A DNA stretch of 64,000 nucleotides from Aradus depressus (Eukaryota; Arthropoda; Insecta; Hemiptera; Aradidae): assembly GCA_963662175.1 (NCBI GenBank), contig OY759215.1, forward strand, positions 21,999,079 to 22,063,078. Reading direction: 5' to 3'. The notes beneath the pieces are model-generated. The model saw only the letters and a list, made by a program, of their open reading frames with translations. It was not told where the DNA came from and ran no database searches. Shown piece by piece: positions 1 through 10,210 of the stretch (the stretch's first letter is position 1; every line of letters starts with the position of its first letter). The translations under genes were made by a program, and so were the position numbers.

Positions 1-32
1 CGATTAATAATAAAATAGAAATAAAAATAAAA

Positions 33-305
33 AAGTCGTTGGTGAATCAACGTTAATGTACTTCCCCAGCTCGAATTATTCAACGCGTTTTCGCTCTCAC
101 TCTGAAAACCATCAATCGATTTGACTGAAAATGGGGACTTTTTACATCGACAGTTATTAGGGTTTTTGAGTTAAGCCCTCCTCCTCTGATCCCCACCAAT
201 TCCTTTGGACTATTTCTCGACATTAAAAATTAATAAGTGTCGTCCTTATGGGGGTTTTAAACTTACATTAAAAAATTTCGTGTCGATACAATAGACAGAC
301 AGAAA
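33..305 (+). repeat. RptA copy, 5' half
   Basis: This copy follows an A-rich stretch and begins at the CGTTGGTGAATCAACG hairpin. TACTTCCCCAGC follows, then the 'acatcgacagttattagggttttt' and 'gtgtcgtccttatggggg' module landmarks. The other end is missing. No coding content is visible. Confidence 0.7.
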
Positions 306-1041
306 TGCACCGACTAAAAATTGTTTTTTAAATGTTTGTCACGATTAGAATTCCTATTGATCTGGATGCCATTCTGAACTACTTCATTCTTTCACAATTG
401 CTACTAAAATGAACTTACAATATTTAAATGTAAATATAAATTTATGTTTTGAGAACAATTTATAATCCATTCTCTCCAGTCAATTATTGTATTCGTAGGA
501 CGGTCATCATGGAGGAAAATGATAATGGCTGATACAGTTTATTTATTAACTGCACCTGTGTACAATTTATCTTACTAGAACGGTGTGTGTGTGTGTACTG
601 CGTCCTTCAAGTAGATAAGTACGGCAGGCGAGTGTTTCAGTCATACACAAGGCTGGTAGTGTTTAATGATTCAAGACGGGTAGGCACTATATATCAGCGG
701 CAGAGTACGATGACATGAACAGAAGTGGTGGAGGGGAGGTCTCATGACAGAGAATGGGTCATGACAAGTTTGGACCCAATTATTAATAGACCAAGATCCG
801 ATCCGTTGGAGGTGAGCCAGAACTGGCCTTATCTATTTGTGTCCACCCATCCATCAATCCTCACATATACTCGTATTTTGGAGATCCTCTGTTCAAATCA
901 CGTAGCAGTGACCGTACGTAATACAGAGTGTAATCAAACATTTGTGCAATACTTCATCAGTGTATTTTAGAGATGAAAATAGGAAAAAAAGTTCCTATAA
1001 ACATGGGTCTGCAAATGCTACCTTAAAATGTTGTTGTAAAG
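306..1041. other. No gene recognised; short GT microsatellite
   Basis: Mostly AT-rich sequence with a (GT)7 run at about 583-596. The 81-codon frame at 725-970 has no recognisable domain, splice context or codon signal, so I do not call it a gene. Confidence 0.5.
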
Positions 1042-1469
1042 AACACGATGGGACGTTAAACGATGGTCCCGAGCCTGTACAATGTCAGTTACTCGTTAAA
1101 GACCCCTAACTCCAAGTGAATAAACCTAGGTAGACAACTGTTGTCATACCTTTCGGTAGAAACCGTCGTCACTGGCTACTGGTCGAGCGCTTTCGATGTG
1201 AGTCATCATCTTCAAGTCACTGTTAAGTAGTACAACATTAACACTGGCTTGAAGGTGATGTCTTCACATCGAAAGCGTTCGCCCACAGTACTCGACCAGC
1301 AGCCAGTGAGGACGGTCTCCACCGAAATATAATTACTGGCAGAACTAACCCCTTAGGTAGGCAACATTTAGGACTCCCACAGTAGAGTCGGGCTCTTATC
1401 CACCAGAGTGACGAAAGAGCGCTCTGGTAGTAGGGGATATTACCTTGTAGTTCATAGTCCGGGCATGAA
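1042..1469 (+). mobile_element. SINE-1 copy, 5'-truncated, split by a hairpin element
   Basis: The SINE-1 body runs 1042-1133 ('gatgggacgttaaacgatgg', 'gagcctgtacaatgtcag') and resumes at about 1353-1469 ('ggactcccacagtagagtcg', 'gagcgctctggtagtagg'). The tRNA head is absent. About 220 bp of foreign sequence separates the two parts. Confidence 0.8.
1134..1352. mobile_element. Palindromic MITE nested in SINE-1
   Basis: The left arm begins at 1151 (TTTCGGTAGAAACCGTCG) and is matched in reverse by the arm ending at 1327. Both arms share 'actggct(a/g)ctggtcgag' and 'cgctttcgatgtga'; one arm carries about 13 extra bases. TAGGTAG occurs at both junctions (1127-1133 and 1354-1360), consistent with a 7-8 bp target duplication like those of hAT-type elements. 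There is no coding capacity. Confidence 0.7.
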
Positions 1470-2290
1470 ATTTCCCTACTAGAAATTTCTAGAAAATTTC
1501 ACGAATAAATACAATGTATTAGATAGATCTATTCTTGATGGTAGATCGGTTTCCATGCTGTCTCTTTAAACAAATCCAAACGCTCTTAGTTAAGTGATAC
1601 ATGTTTTGAGAGTGGTTGCCAGGACGTTTCATTGACCTACCTCAAGAAGGTTTAATTCACCATACTCTATACAACGTAGTATTGTATTTACTGGCCAACC
1701 TCAAGGATTCACCAACTTTATAAACAGAAAACATTCAAAAATAGTAAACAGAAACCAGTCATAAACACAAACAACTTTCAGAGAGTATACGACTAAATAT
1801 AGTCTAATGAGTTAAAAATAAAAATATAAAAACAAAACCTAGAAAAATAGCTGCCAAGAAAAATAAATTTGAAGTTTCCTTTATTTATATCACTTTTAAA
1901 CTTCTCATATTTAAACCATTTTCAAACTAATTCAAGAAAAAAAAAGGCTGGTGAAATAAAATGAATAAATATCGATAGAATCAAAGGACAACATCTGTAC
2001 TGTTGAGAGACGTATGTAACCAGTGTTCTTGAGACGTGCAATTAAATGATTCATCATCTCGGCCATGAGCTCTCTCTCTCTCTCGCCTCTTTTTAGGACA
2101 TGTTTTCAGTTTGACGCCGCGGGTTTTTCGCAAAATTTAACTATTTAATTAGAATTTACAGGAGTCTGACCACAAATTTCCTATTCTTTTCATTCAAACA
2201 AGATCACTTATGTAATGTTCTAAACATTTATTTAATTTTAAATTATAATGTACTGGAGTACAATCAAAATGAACTGAGGTATAACTGGTA
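1470..2290. other. AT-rich, nothing recognised
   Basis: AT-rich sequence with a short (TC)n run near 2070-2084. No transposon landmark or convincing coding frame was seen. Confidence 0.5.
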
Positions 2291-2417
2291 AATAGGAATA
2301 TACAGATAGAAGATATTACATTGAACAATAACATCTCCATAATATGTTTAAAATATATATATATAATATATTGTTCCGTAATGACTCATTTACAAAAATA
2401 ATTATTTTCAGCAGGAA

Positions 2418-2745
2418 AAAACACGTATTATTGGTTGTTTCCGGCATTTTTTTCCAGAGGTGTCTTCTTGTTTTATTGGACGATATTTCGGGACACTTAC
2501 ACGTCCCTTCTTCTGGTCACTATGAAGCGAATATACAGACAGAAGATATTACATTGAACAATAACATCTCCATAATATGTTTTAAAAAAATCTCTATATA
2601 TATATATATATATAATATATTTTGGGACGTGTAAGTGTCCCGAAATATCGTCCAATAAAACAAGAAGACACCTCTGGAAAAAAATGCCGGAAACAACCAA
2701 CAATACATCCCAGAGAAGCTTAAGAAACACATAAAACACGTATTA
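2418..2745. mobile_element. RptD element with perfect 77-bp inverted repeats
   Basis: Positions 2431-2507 and 2624-2700 are exact reverse complements (77 bp), separated by a 116-bp loop. The 13-base word AAAACACGTATTA occurs directly repeated at 2418-2430 and 2733-2745, so 2431-2732 looks like one insertion with a 13-bp target duplication. The loop (2528-2582) nearly duplicates the left flank at 2291-2347 and then runs into a (TA)n tract. A second, collapsed member of the family lies at 17591-17756. The short frames in both strands are mirror images made by the palindrome. Confidence 0.8.
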
Positions 2746-3314
2746 ATCATTCATAATTGTAATTAAAAATTGAAAATTTTTGATAACATTAGGAAGAATG
2801 TAAATGGTTCGAATATTTTGATCACTTTTAAAGAAATGCTAGTGATAAAGAGGTATTGTTAAATTTTACACATAATTTCGCTTGTATCAACATTTTTATC
2901 TAGCGGCCAGGAGTGTTATTACAATTATTTAATTGTTCTAGTAAAAAGATTTAGTATTTTTGAAACCAGTGACCGATATGAACCAAAATAACACATTATT
3001 TGCCGTTAAGGAATCTGAAAATAAACCAATTCATTCATGTTTTCTATGAAGCGTTTGGAGAATTGATGATTTGAAATAGTACAATAATATGAATGGCAGG
3101 CTCAGCGGTGGGTGGATTTCCAAATGGAAGGGGATCAAGTGAAAAATGAGTTATGAATCAACAATGGTCTCATTGATACGTGAACTTGGCGACACAGAAT
3201 GAACTATGTTCAAGGTCAACATTTGTTTCTTTCTTTTTCTGTTATTCGGATAAATAACGATTTCCAGCAAAAAAAATATCGTCCTGAAAGATGATTTATA
3301 AATAGAAAAATAAT
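2746..3314. other. AT-rich, nothing recognised
   Basis: Mostly A/T with no repeat landmark. It ends at the target site of the next SINE copy. Confidence 0.5.
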
Positions 3315-3326
3315 ATAAAATATTTA

Positions 3327-3549
3327 GAGGGCGCCGGTAGCTCAGTGGTATGCGTGCTTGTCTTCTGAGCTCAAGAACGTGGGTTCGAAACCCGACCGAG
3401 GCCCTTAGTTTATTTTATCTGGGATGTAAAATAAACTTAAGCACGCCTTCCTTCGGATGGGACGTTAAGCGATGGTCCCGAGCCTGTACGATGTTAGGTA
3501 CTAAAGACCCCTGCCCTACGTAAATCATTCATAAAACCTAACCTAACCT
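3327..3549 (+). mobile_element. SINE-1 copy with tRNA-like head, AACCT tail and 12-bp target duplication
   Basis: The head holds an A-box-like 'tagctcagtggtatgcg' and a B box GGTTCGAAACCC, the two internal RNA polymerase III promoter parts. The tail is AACCTAACCTAACCTA-like. ATAAAATATTTA flanks it directly at 3315-3326 and 3550-3561, diagnostic of target-primed retroposition. The copy is shorter than full length because the 'gtagagtcgggctcatgtcc' half of the body is missing. It is not a functional tRNA: the head is not followed by a mature 3' end and the unit is repeated across the window. Confidence 0.9.
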
Positions 3550-3631
3550 ATAAAATATTTATAATTGAAAATATAAATAGAACTTATTGTATTAGGAATT
3601 TGATATTAATACATCTTCTATTATTTATTTA

Positions 3632-3945
3632 AAAACGTCTTCGGTGAATCAACGGCTATGTACGTCTCCAGTACGAATCAATCAATTACGTTTTCGCTCT
3701 CCCTCCAAAGTCAATGGATCCTTTGGGCTAAAACCCAACATTTGACTTACATAATAGTGGCTTCTGAATCCTGAGGGTATTAAAGTCGAGACCTCCCTGT
3801 TCTGTGGTCTCCCCGACTTCGCGAAAAATTAATAGGTGCCATCCTAGGGGAGTTTTGAATTTGAATATATAATTTTATGTCGATACATCGACAGTTATTA
3901 GAATTTTTGAGTTGAACCTCGTCCCCTCCTTCCCTTCTGCCGTCC
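3632..3945 (+). repeat. RptA copy, 5' part
   Basis: 'cttcggtgaatcaacgg' is followed by 'cgttttcgctctccctccaa', 'gacttacataa' and one full module. The 3' hairpin end is absent. Confidence 0.75.
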
Positions 3946-4634
3946 TTTTTACGTCTACTTTTTCGCTAGGTACTACATACTATCTTTCAACTCTTTGCTC
4001 TTAGTTTCCAACATCGAAGAGAGAACAGACAGACAGACTCGTTAGTACCGCCCTAGACCTAGCATATTATTCATATAATGTTGGATTTACGATCTTGAGA
4101 TAGTATGGATACAAACCAGCTTGACAAACTACATTTGCATGATGTTCCAGGAAGGATTGGATAACTCGTAAAGTGAACCGTTTAAATCGCAGTTTAACTG
4201 ACCTAAATTGGTATTATCCAATAAAAACAGTTATCTGGTTGGGATTTAAATAAGAAAATTGTATGTTATTGTCCTGGTCTATTCATAAATGAATCTCTTC
4301 TTTGTCTGGATTTCCCCGTCTGTTCTTCTGTTTCTGGATCAGACTTTTAACAGACGTCTGGAGTAGGATTTACAGACAAGTACTGTGCACTATAAGTTTT
4401 ATAGTATGGACAGCATATTTAATTACAGTAATTCTACGGCAGTTCAGTAAAATCACCGTATGAGTTCTCAGTTTTAAAGCGAACTTCGGAAATTTTAAAT
4501 ACAAACGGCTTTGTTCAGCCAACCTAATGGAATGAATGTTGTTTGAAAAACGTATATCTGTCTACAATGATTTTATTTCCTTAACGGTACGAAATATAGA
4601 GGAATTCACGTAATTGGTCAACATTTCTTGTTAT
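3946..4634. other. No gene recognised
   Basis: Mixed sequence without transposon landmarks. A short run of CAGA repeats lies near 4026-4038. Confidence 0.45.
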
Positions 4635-5045
4635 TTCTGTGTGTGTCTGCGAGCACGATAACTTCCGATATAGAATGAATGTATAGACGAAACATTTTAT
4701 ACGAGTATCCAGAACCCCATAAGGACGACACCTATTAATTTTCAGCAAAATCAGTCAAAGGAAAGGTGGGGCTTAACCCAAAAACTCGTAATAACTGTCG
4801 CTGAAACGAATGTATCGACTAAAGATTCGTTATGTTGATCATGAACCACGTAAGGACAACATATATAGAATTTCAGCCAAATCGGAAAAAAAAAAGGGGG
4901 GATTAACCCAAAACCTCTAATAACTGCCGATGTAATGATTATATCGACACAAAATTTAGTATAAGCATTCAGAAGTCCCTGTGCACGCCAACTTAGTTGA
5001 ACTATTTGGGCTGGGGAAGTACACTGCGGGTGATTTACCTAAGAA
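4635..5045 (-). repeat. RptA copy, minus orientation
   Basis: Two to three modules read in reverse ('ataacttccgatatagaatg', 'ctaataactgccgatgtaat'). It ends at the conserved GCTGGGGAAGTACA and a degraded hairpin near 5035. The inner terminal hairpin is missing. Confidence 0.75.
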
Positions 5046-5929
5046 GACTTGATCTGCCTTTTTACAAAAACTATTTTTGTTTTAATATGCTGGTAGTTTC
5101 CATACCTCTTACCAACCAGGTTTGCGCATAAGCTGATTTCTTATAGAAATCCGCTAAAAGCCATACCTGGAAAAGATGTACAAGGATGGGAGAGACACAC
5201 CCTAGAGAAGTGACAGAAACGGTGCTTCCCATAATAAGAAGAACAAGACAAGAAGAAGTGAGAGGAGGAGACGAGGCGAGTTGGGTCGTTGTCCTGACAA
5301 CCTGTCGTGTACCGTACACTGGCGACATTAGTACATACCCCCTGTGGTTGTGGCACCCTGGAAGAGACTAGTACTACCACAGCCATGCATACAGTTATCA
5401 ACACAATAAAATAAATAATAATAATAAAACGAAGCTCTGTTTCCAGGGGGAGCACATCAACGTGCATTCTCATGTGCAGAAAATCCAGTGAGTGGCCCAA
5501 CTTCGATGCGGCAGCGTATTTCCAAGATGAAACAAACAAGCAAGGCTCATCTCTGAACAAAATTTAAGTGAGGGGCAGACTGAGGGTTTCGTTTTACGAG
5601 GTAAAGGGGAAGTTATGTAATCGGTCTGAGGCCATGAAGCGCCTTCCGATTTTAGACAGACAAGTCCTACGGGAAACTATAAGTCACAAGATTTCACTAT
5701 GTATTTATATCCCACTTGAGGAAACAAGCTTTTCCATTAGGGATTCTTTATATGGTTTCCAAGCTGAAAGACCAAAATAGAAATCCTGTCTACGCTGTGT
5801 GAGGTAATCTGTTAAGAAGCCCTATAACCGTTTAACCTAGACGAAGGATCGCTAACCCCGCGCCTTCAACTCTTTTGTATACCATTATGCATACGCTTCT
5901 CAAGAAAATGTACTCATAAATATATGACA
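5046..5929. other. Unassigned; no supported gene
   Basis: Moderately GC-richer than its surroundings at 5160-5560. A 139-codon minus-strand frame (5141-5560) and a 70-codon plus-strand frame (5568-5780) exist, but neither shows a known domain. The longer one is disrupted in composition by an AT-rich triplet run at 5404-5430. A host exon cannot be excluded. Confidence 0.4.
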
Positions 5930-6195
5930 AGCGTACGGGCTCGAGACAATCGCTTAACGTTCAATCTGAAGGACGGTGAAAATTTTGAGTACGCCATCCT
6001 CCGGATGGGACGTTAAGACGCTGGTCCTGTACGATGTCAGGTACTCCTTAAAGTTCTACCCAAGGTGAATAAAAATTTAGGACTCCTATAGTAGAGTCGG
6101 GCTCATGTCCACCAGAGCGACAAAAGAGCGCTCTGGTAGTAGGTGTTATGACCTCGATGTTAAATCCCGGGCATGAGTCATAATAACTAACTATA
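5930..6195. mobile_element. Two SINE-1 pieces head to head
   Basis: 5930-5977 reads as reverse SINE-1 ('gcgtacgggctcgagacaat', 'gaaggacgg'). From about 5982 the forward body starts ('gccatcctccggatgggacg') and continues to the 3' 'cgggcatgagtcataa' near 6182. Neither piece has a tRNA head. Confidence 0.75.
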
Positions 6196-6288
6196 TTTCA
6201 AGCAAAACATCGTTAAAACGAACATTCATGATAGCTTACTGTTCACGTAGAATGGACATATACGTTAATTTATAGGTTGAGCACACTG

Positions 6289-6475
6289 TTTTACGTTAAG
6301 CAATGGTCCCGATCCTGTGCAATGTCAGGTAGACGTTAAAGAAATTTTAAAAATTTCGGGTAGGCAAAATTTTGGACTCATATAGTAGAATCGGGCTCGT
6401 ATCCACTAGTGACGAAAGAACGCTCTGGTAGTTGGCGATATGACCTCGTAGTTAAAGCCCGGGCATGAGTTGCAA
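6289..6475 (+). mobile_element. SINE-1 copy, 3' two thirds
   Basis: It begins within the body ('ttacgttaagcaatggtccc') and reaches 'taaagcccgggcatgagt'. There is no head and no AACCT tail. Confidence 0.75.
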
Positions 6476-6483
6476 GCATCCAA

Positions 6484-6925
6484 TGCTCTTATCCCTTCCC
6501 TGGAAGCGCTTGGCTTCCACCATACTACCTAAACCAAGTCTCCAACTTCATGAAGGACCCAGTTTCCTTAATGAATCTGAGAATGCTCCCGTCGTTCAGT
6601 CTTCTAAAGTCCTTCTCTAGTTAGTTAGTCTATGAACATCTTCCACTGTCTGCACATGGTTTTTTCTCTCCATGTATGCTCCAAAAGAACTCTATTCCAC
6701 TTTTTAATCCGGGTTCGGTATGCCTCCCGAGATATTCCTACTACTGACTCTGGCCCCATGAAGGGCTTACTTGAACCTTCCTTGGCTAGTCCGTCTGCTT
6801 CCTTGCTTCCCTGAATCCCCGAGTGTCCGGGAAACCAGTAGAGTCCAACTTCCTTGTAATGTATCTTTGAACATATTTCAGTGCTGCTTGACTGTCAGAA
6901 CTGATACGCTCGGAGTGCTGCTTAG
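6484..6925 (-). pseudogene. Non-LTR retrotransposon RNase H domain remnant
   Basis: Read on the minus strand, two frames together give an RNase H-like series. First comes SSDSQAALKYVQ (the conserved DSQAAL segment). After a frameshift comes LYWFPGHSGIQGSKEADGLA, matching the W(V)PGH.GI.GNE.AD.LA signature of LINE RNase H domains. Then follow 'GPESVVGISREAYRTRI' and a linker ending in FIKETG. RNase H removes the RNA strand of RNA/DNA hybrids during retrotransposition. Reverse transcriptase and endonuclease sequence is absent, and the frame is broken at least once with further stops near 6630. I infer a dead 3' fragment of an RNase H-carrying LINE clade (I, R1 or LOA-like). The 60-codon plus-strand frame at 6632-6814 is only its shadow. 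Confidence 0.75.
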
Positions 6926-6931
6926 TTTTTG

Positions 6932-7117
6932 AATAAATAAAACAAACTTATTTTTGAAATATTGTCTATTCCACTAAAGATTTAAATATATATAACTACC
7001 GCTTTCGGCCTTACACAATCGTCAGGTCGTTAGACGACCGAAACCGGTAGTTATATATATTTATATCTTTAGTGGAATAGACAATATTTCAAAAATAAGT
7101 TTGTATTATTTATTTAT
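6932..7117. repeat. Near-perfect 186-bp palindrome
   Basis: Arms of about 75 bp ('caaacttatttttgaaatat', 'attccactaaagat') mirror each other with only a few mismatches. The centre contains 'cggccttacacaatcgtcagg' and a small perfect hairpin ggtcg-ttaga-cgacc. It lies directly beside the LINE remnant. No coding content. Confidence 0.85.
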
Positions 7118-7707
7118 TACAAGTTTCCAGAATATGTCCGCGTTCCTCAACTTAGAAGTTGTTAGTTTTTGAACTTTCGACTTTCAAATAAATAATAATA
7201 CAAAAACATGTTACTTAAAAGTTACTAACCAGGCAGATAATATTACTAACCTACTTAAAGTTACTCCAGGTGAAGTTGGGCAACCTCCGAGTATTAGTAT
7301 ACGAGTAAGTAAGTATACAGGAAAAACAATTCAATAATTCTGTATCAAAATACGGAAAACATTAACACATATGCAAATGAAGTCGACATTAACCATCAGA
7401 GTGGCCTTCATACGTTAAGTAACAAAAACAGTGTTGTTACCATTAAAAAATGATGCAATAAAAAATTCCCAAACTGGATAAACAAAATGAAGGAAACTAG
7501 CTGAGCTTGTACAAACAATAGAACACAAAACACATCCTCTTTGTTTTCCTTGGTTGAATTTTCAAGGGTAGATATGTTTAGATAAGTGAGGGGTAGATCT
7601 GCAGAAGGATTCTGAACGACCATGGGAACAGAGTGCACAGAGGAAAACAACTATGTAACTAGGTGTTCAAAGGATGGGAAGTGTGGTCAAGACAAATATA
7701 AAATGAA
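7118..7707. other. AT-rich, nothing recognised
   Basis: Single-copy-looking sequence. The 80-codon minus frame at 7408-7650 has no recognisable domain and I do not call it. Confidence 0.45.
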
Positions 7708-8470
7708 AAACGAAATCAGATGAATCACCGGCAATGTACTTAGCTAGCATAAATTAATTAAGTTTTCGCTCTCCCTTCAAAGCCAATCTGCCGTTTGGGC
7801 TAAAAATCAATAGTTGACTTACATAGAGGTTTCTGAATTGTGTCCATATATTCATTACATCGGCAGTTATTAGGGTTTTTGCATTGATCCCCTCCTCTGA
7901 AAGCTCATTTCCTTACGGCTGATTTCTCAGAAAATTTTAGCTGCCGTCCTCATGTGGTTTTGAGTTTAAATATAAAATTTCATGACGATACTTTCATTAC
8001 TTCTACAGTTATTGGGGTTTATTTGTTAAGCCCCCCAAATCCCCCCCGTCCCTTTGACTGATTTGACTGAAAGTCAATAGGTGTCGTCCTCAAGGGTTTC
8101 TGGATACACATATCAAATTTCGTGTCGATAAATTTATTATATCGGGAGTTATCGTGTTCACACACACACAGAATTTTTGTTTTCATTTTTGGGATCAGTG
8201 GGTCGGAAAATATTATAAATTCCGTTGAAAACTTAACATCGAATTTCTGACCGATTATATGATATAGCAAGGTGATCTCACCCTGTGCCGAAAATTCATT
8301 CATTACAAAGGCAATAAGTAGGTCTTTAGTTAAGCCACCTTCGTTTTGGCCGGTTTAGTGAATAATTTATAAAATTTCAAAGGGAGTTAACATGTTTTTT
8401 TTATTTTTTGATTAAGAGGTCGGAAAACACGAAATTCTCAATATGGAATTTCCGTTCCATTTCAACTTCC
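7708..8470 (+). repeat. RptA copy, long
   Basis: It starts with 'gatgaatcaccggcaatgta', carries about four modules, and includes 'ttatcgtgttcacacacaca' plus 'ggtcggaaaacacgaaattc' near the end. The terminal hairpin is eroded. The 94-codon minus frame at 8019-8303 lies wholly inside the repeat and is rejected as a gene. Confidence 0.8.
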
Positions 8471-9772
8471 CCCATATTACCTTCCACTATGGAAGCAGAA
8501 AATTGTCCGTAAATACTTGAAAAATCATTTTTAAAAAATTTATAAAATAAAAGAATTATTTTTCTTTATGGGCCAAACATGCTCTCAAAATGATGTGAGA
8601 TATATCTTGATATGAGACAATGGCAGAATCGCATGGAGCACTAACAGCTCCACGTGTCTCAGAGTGTATCGGGGATCAGGGGCAAAGCCCTCTTCTCCTC
8701 GTGTTCAGATCACACACAGCCTCCCCTCCATAGGCCTCATCTGACAAGTCACTCTTCACATGTGACAGTCACTCTTACCAACAGGGTAACGAAGTTGCAA
8801 CACAACCATGACATCCCACACACTTGAACAGATGCTAAGAAGAAATAAATGAAAATGAGCAGAAACGAATATTTTGGAATCAAATATGCAGAATCAGAAA
8901 CCGTTGCTCTTCAATTTTCTATTTCAACCATTTAAGGATGCCAAACACTAAAATATCCATGTTATAATGGTGGCATAAAAGAAAAAAAAAAATTTAGTTT
9001 CAGGATTAATTTTTGGATTGAGTTACTCATAAAATGTCTAGCGTTCTACCCGTAACTATTTCTTGGCTTAAGAGAGAAAATATTACGAACCATTTGATAT
9101 TGAACACCATTGATATAGAAAAAATGCCATGCTATTAAAATAATATTATAACATTATAACAATAACAAGTCTTCCATGAGAAATAAGCAAAAAACTATGT
9201 AACTCTTTAAGAAAAAAAAGGAACACTTTCAGTTAGGAAATTGCTGTAAAGAATGTTTTAAAACCACATTAAGATAGTATTACTGCTTGAAAAAGCAAAT
9301 TATTATTTAAAAAATAAATAGTGCAGAAAGATCATTAAAATAAATACAGATAACAGGAACTAAGCATTTCAAAGAGAATTATACAAGTGATTTGTGATTT
9401 GCCAAGTCTCAAATATATATTTTTCTATGACAATCATCACATAAAGGGAATAAATAAAAATAAGATAATAAAAAAAAATTAATCAAATGAACAACTTTAT
9501 TACTTTATTTCAGTAAATATATGTATATGATAATAACGATTTTAGTTTTATCACAAAGCAGCAAAATCAAATTAAATAATTTAAAAAAATCAAATCTTGG
9601 AAGTACATATTTATCACACATACTTTTACGTTTGTTGACCCTTCGCAAAATATATTCTTTAAACATACAAAAAAAAAAGAACAACATTGAAATAAATGAC
9701 AACTTTTAATCGACTCCAATTAATTTTAAAAAAAATAATAGTGATTAATAATAAATTTAAAAAACTCTAGAT
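8471..9772. other. AT-rich with a GC-richer island at 8600-8840
   Basis: The island ('gcaaagccctcttctcctcg') stands out in composition but gives no recognisable protein in any frame. The rest is nearly pure A/T. Frames at 9505-9709 occur on both strands only because of low complexity. Confidence 0.45.
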
Positions 9773-10210
9773 ATAAGTGGCTTCTGAATCTTTATATTAA
9801 ATTTTGTGTCGATACATTCATTGGATCGGCAGCTATTAGGGTATTTGTGTAGAGCCCCACTAATAATCCCTTCTTTGCAGAAGCCATAAAGAAGTGGAAA
9901 AAAATAAATATATACCCCTTCACTTCGGCTGATTCCGCTGAAAATTAATTAATTTAATTAATTATTTAAACCTTCCATTTAGCTGAAAATCAATAGGTGT
10001 CGTCCTTAAAGTGTTCTGGATACACATATAACATTTTATGTCGATAAATTCGACCTATTGGGAGTTATCGTTGTTCACACTCACACATTTTTTCTTCATT
10101 CTTGGAATCAGGAGGTCGGAAAACATGAAATTTCGTTGAAAACTTGCTATCGTATTTCTGACCGATTACATAACTTCCCCTATACTTCGTATAGCTGTGG
10201 AAGTAAAAGA
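9773..10210 (+). repeat. RptA copy, 3' part with hairpin end
   Basis: It begins mid-module ('aagtggcttctgaatc') and ends with ATAACTTCCCCTATACTTCG then TATAGCTGTGGAAGTAAAA, the family terminal hairpin. An AT-rich insertion of about 70 bp sits near 9890-9970. Confidence 0.8.

Noticed and set aside
2497..2750. Overlapping minus-strand genes at the 2.5-kb palindrome
   Set aside because: The same peptide appears on both strands because the arms are identical inverted copies.
3331..3405. tRNA gene (also at 13885-13958, 56758-56825 and others)
   Set aside because: The A and B boxes are present, but each copy is the head of SINE-1 with the same downstream body, tail and target duplications; no proper acceptor stem was seen.
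3537..3550. Interstitial telomere repeat (TTAGG/AACCT)
   Set aside because: It occurs only as a few units at SINE-1 tails, never as a long array.
5141..5560. 139-codon minus-strand frame with a hydrophobic stretch
   Set aside because: The hydrophobic stretch comes from an (AAT)n-like run at 5404-5430; no family or splice support. Left as unassigned.
9505..9709. Paired frames on both strands
   Set aside because: Low-complexity AT sequence; frames arise from lack of G/C rather than coding.
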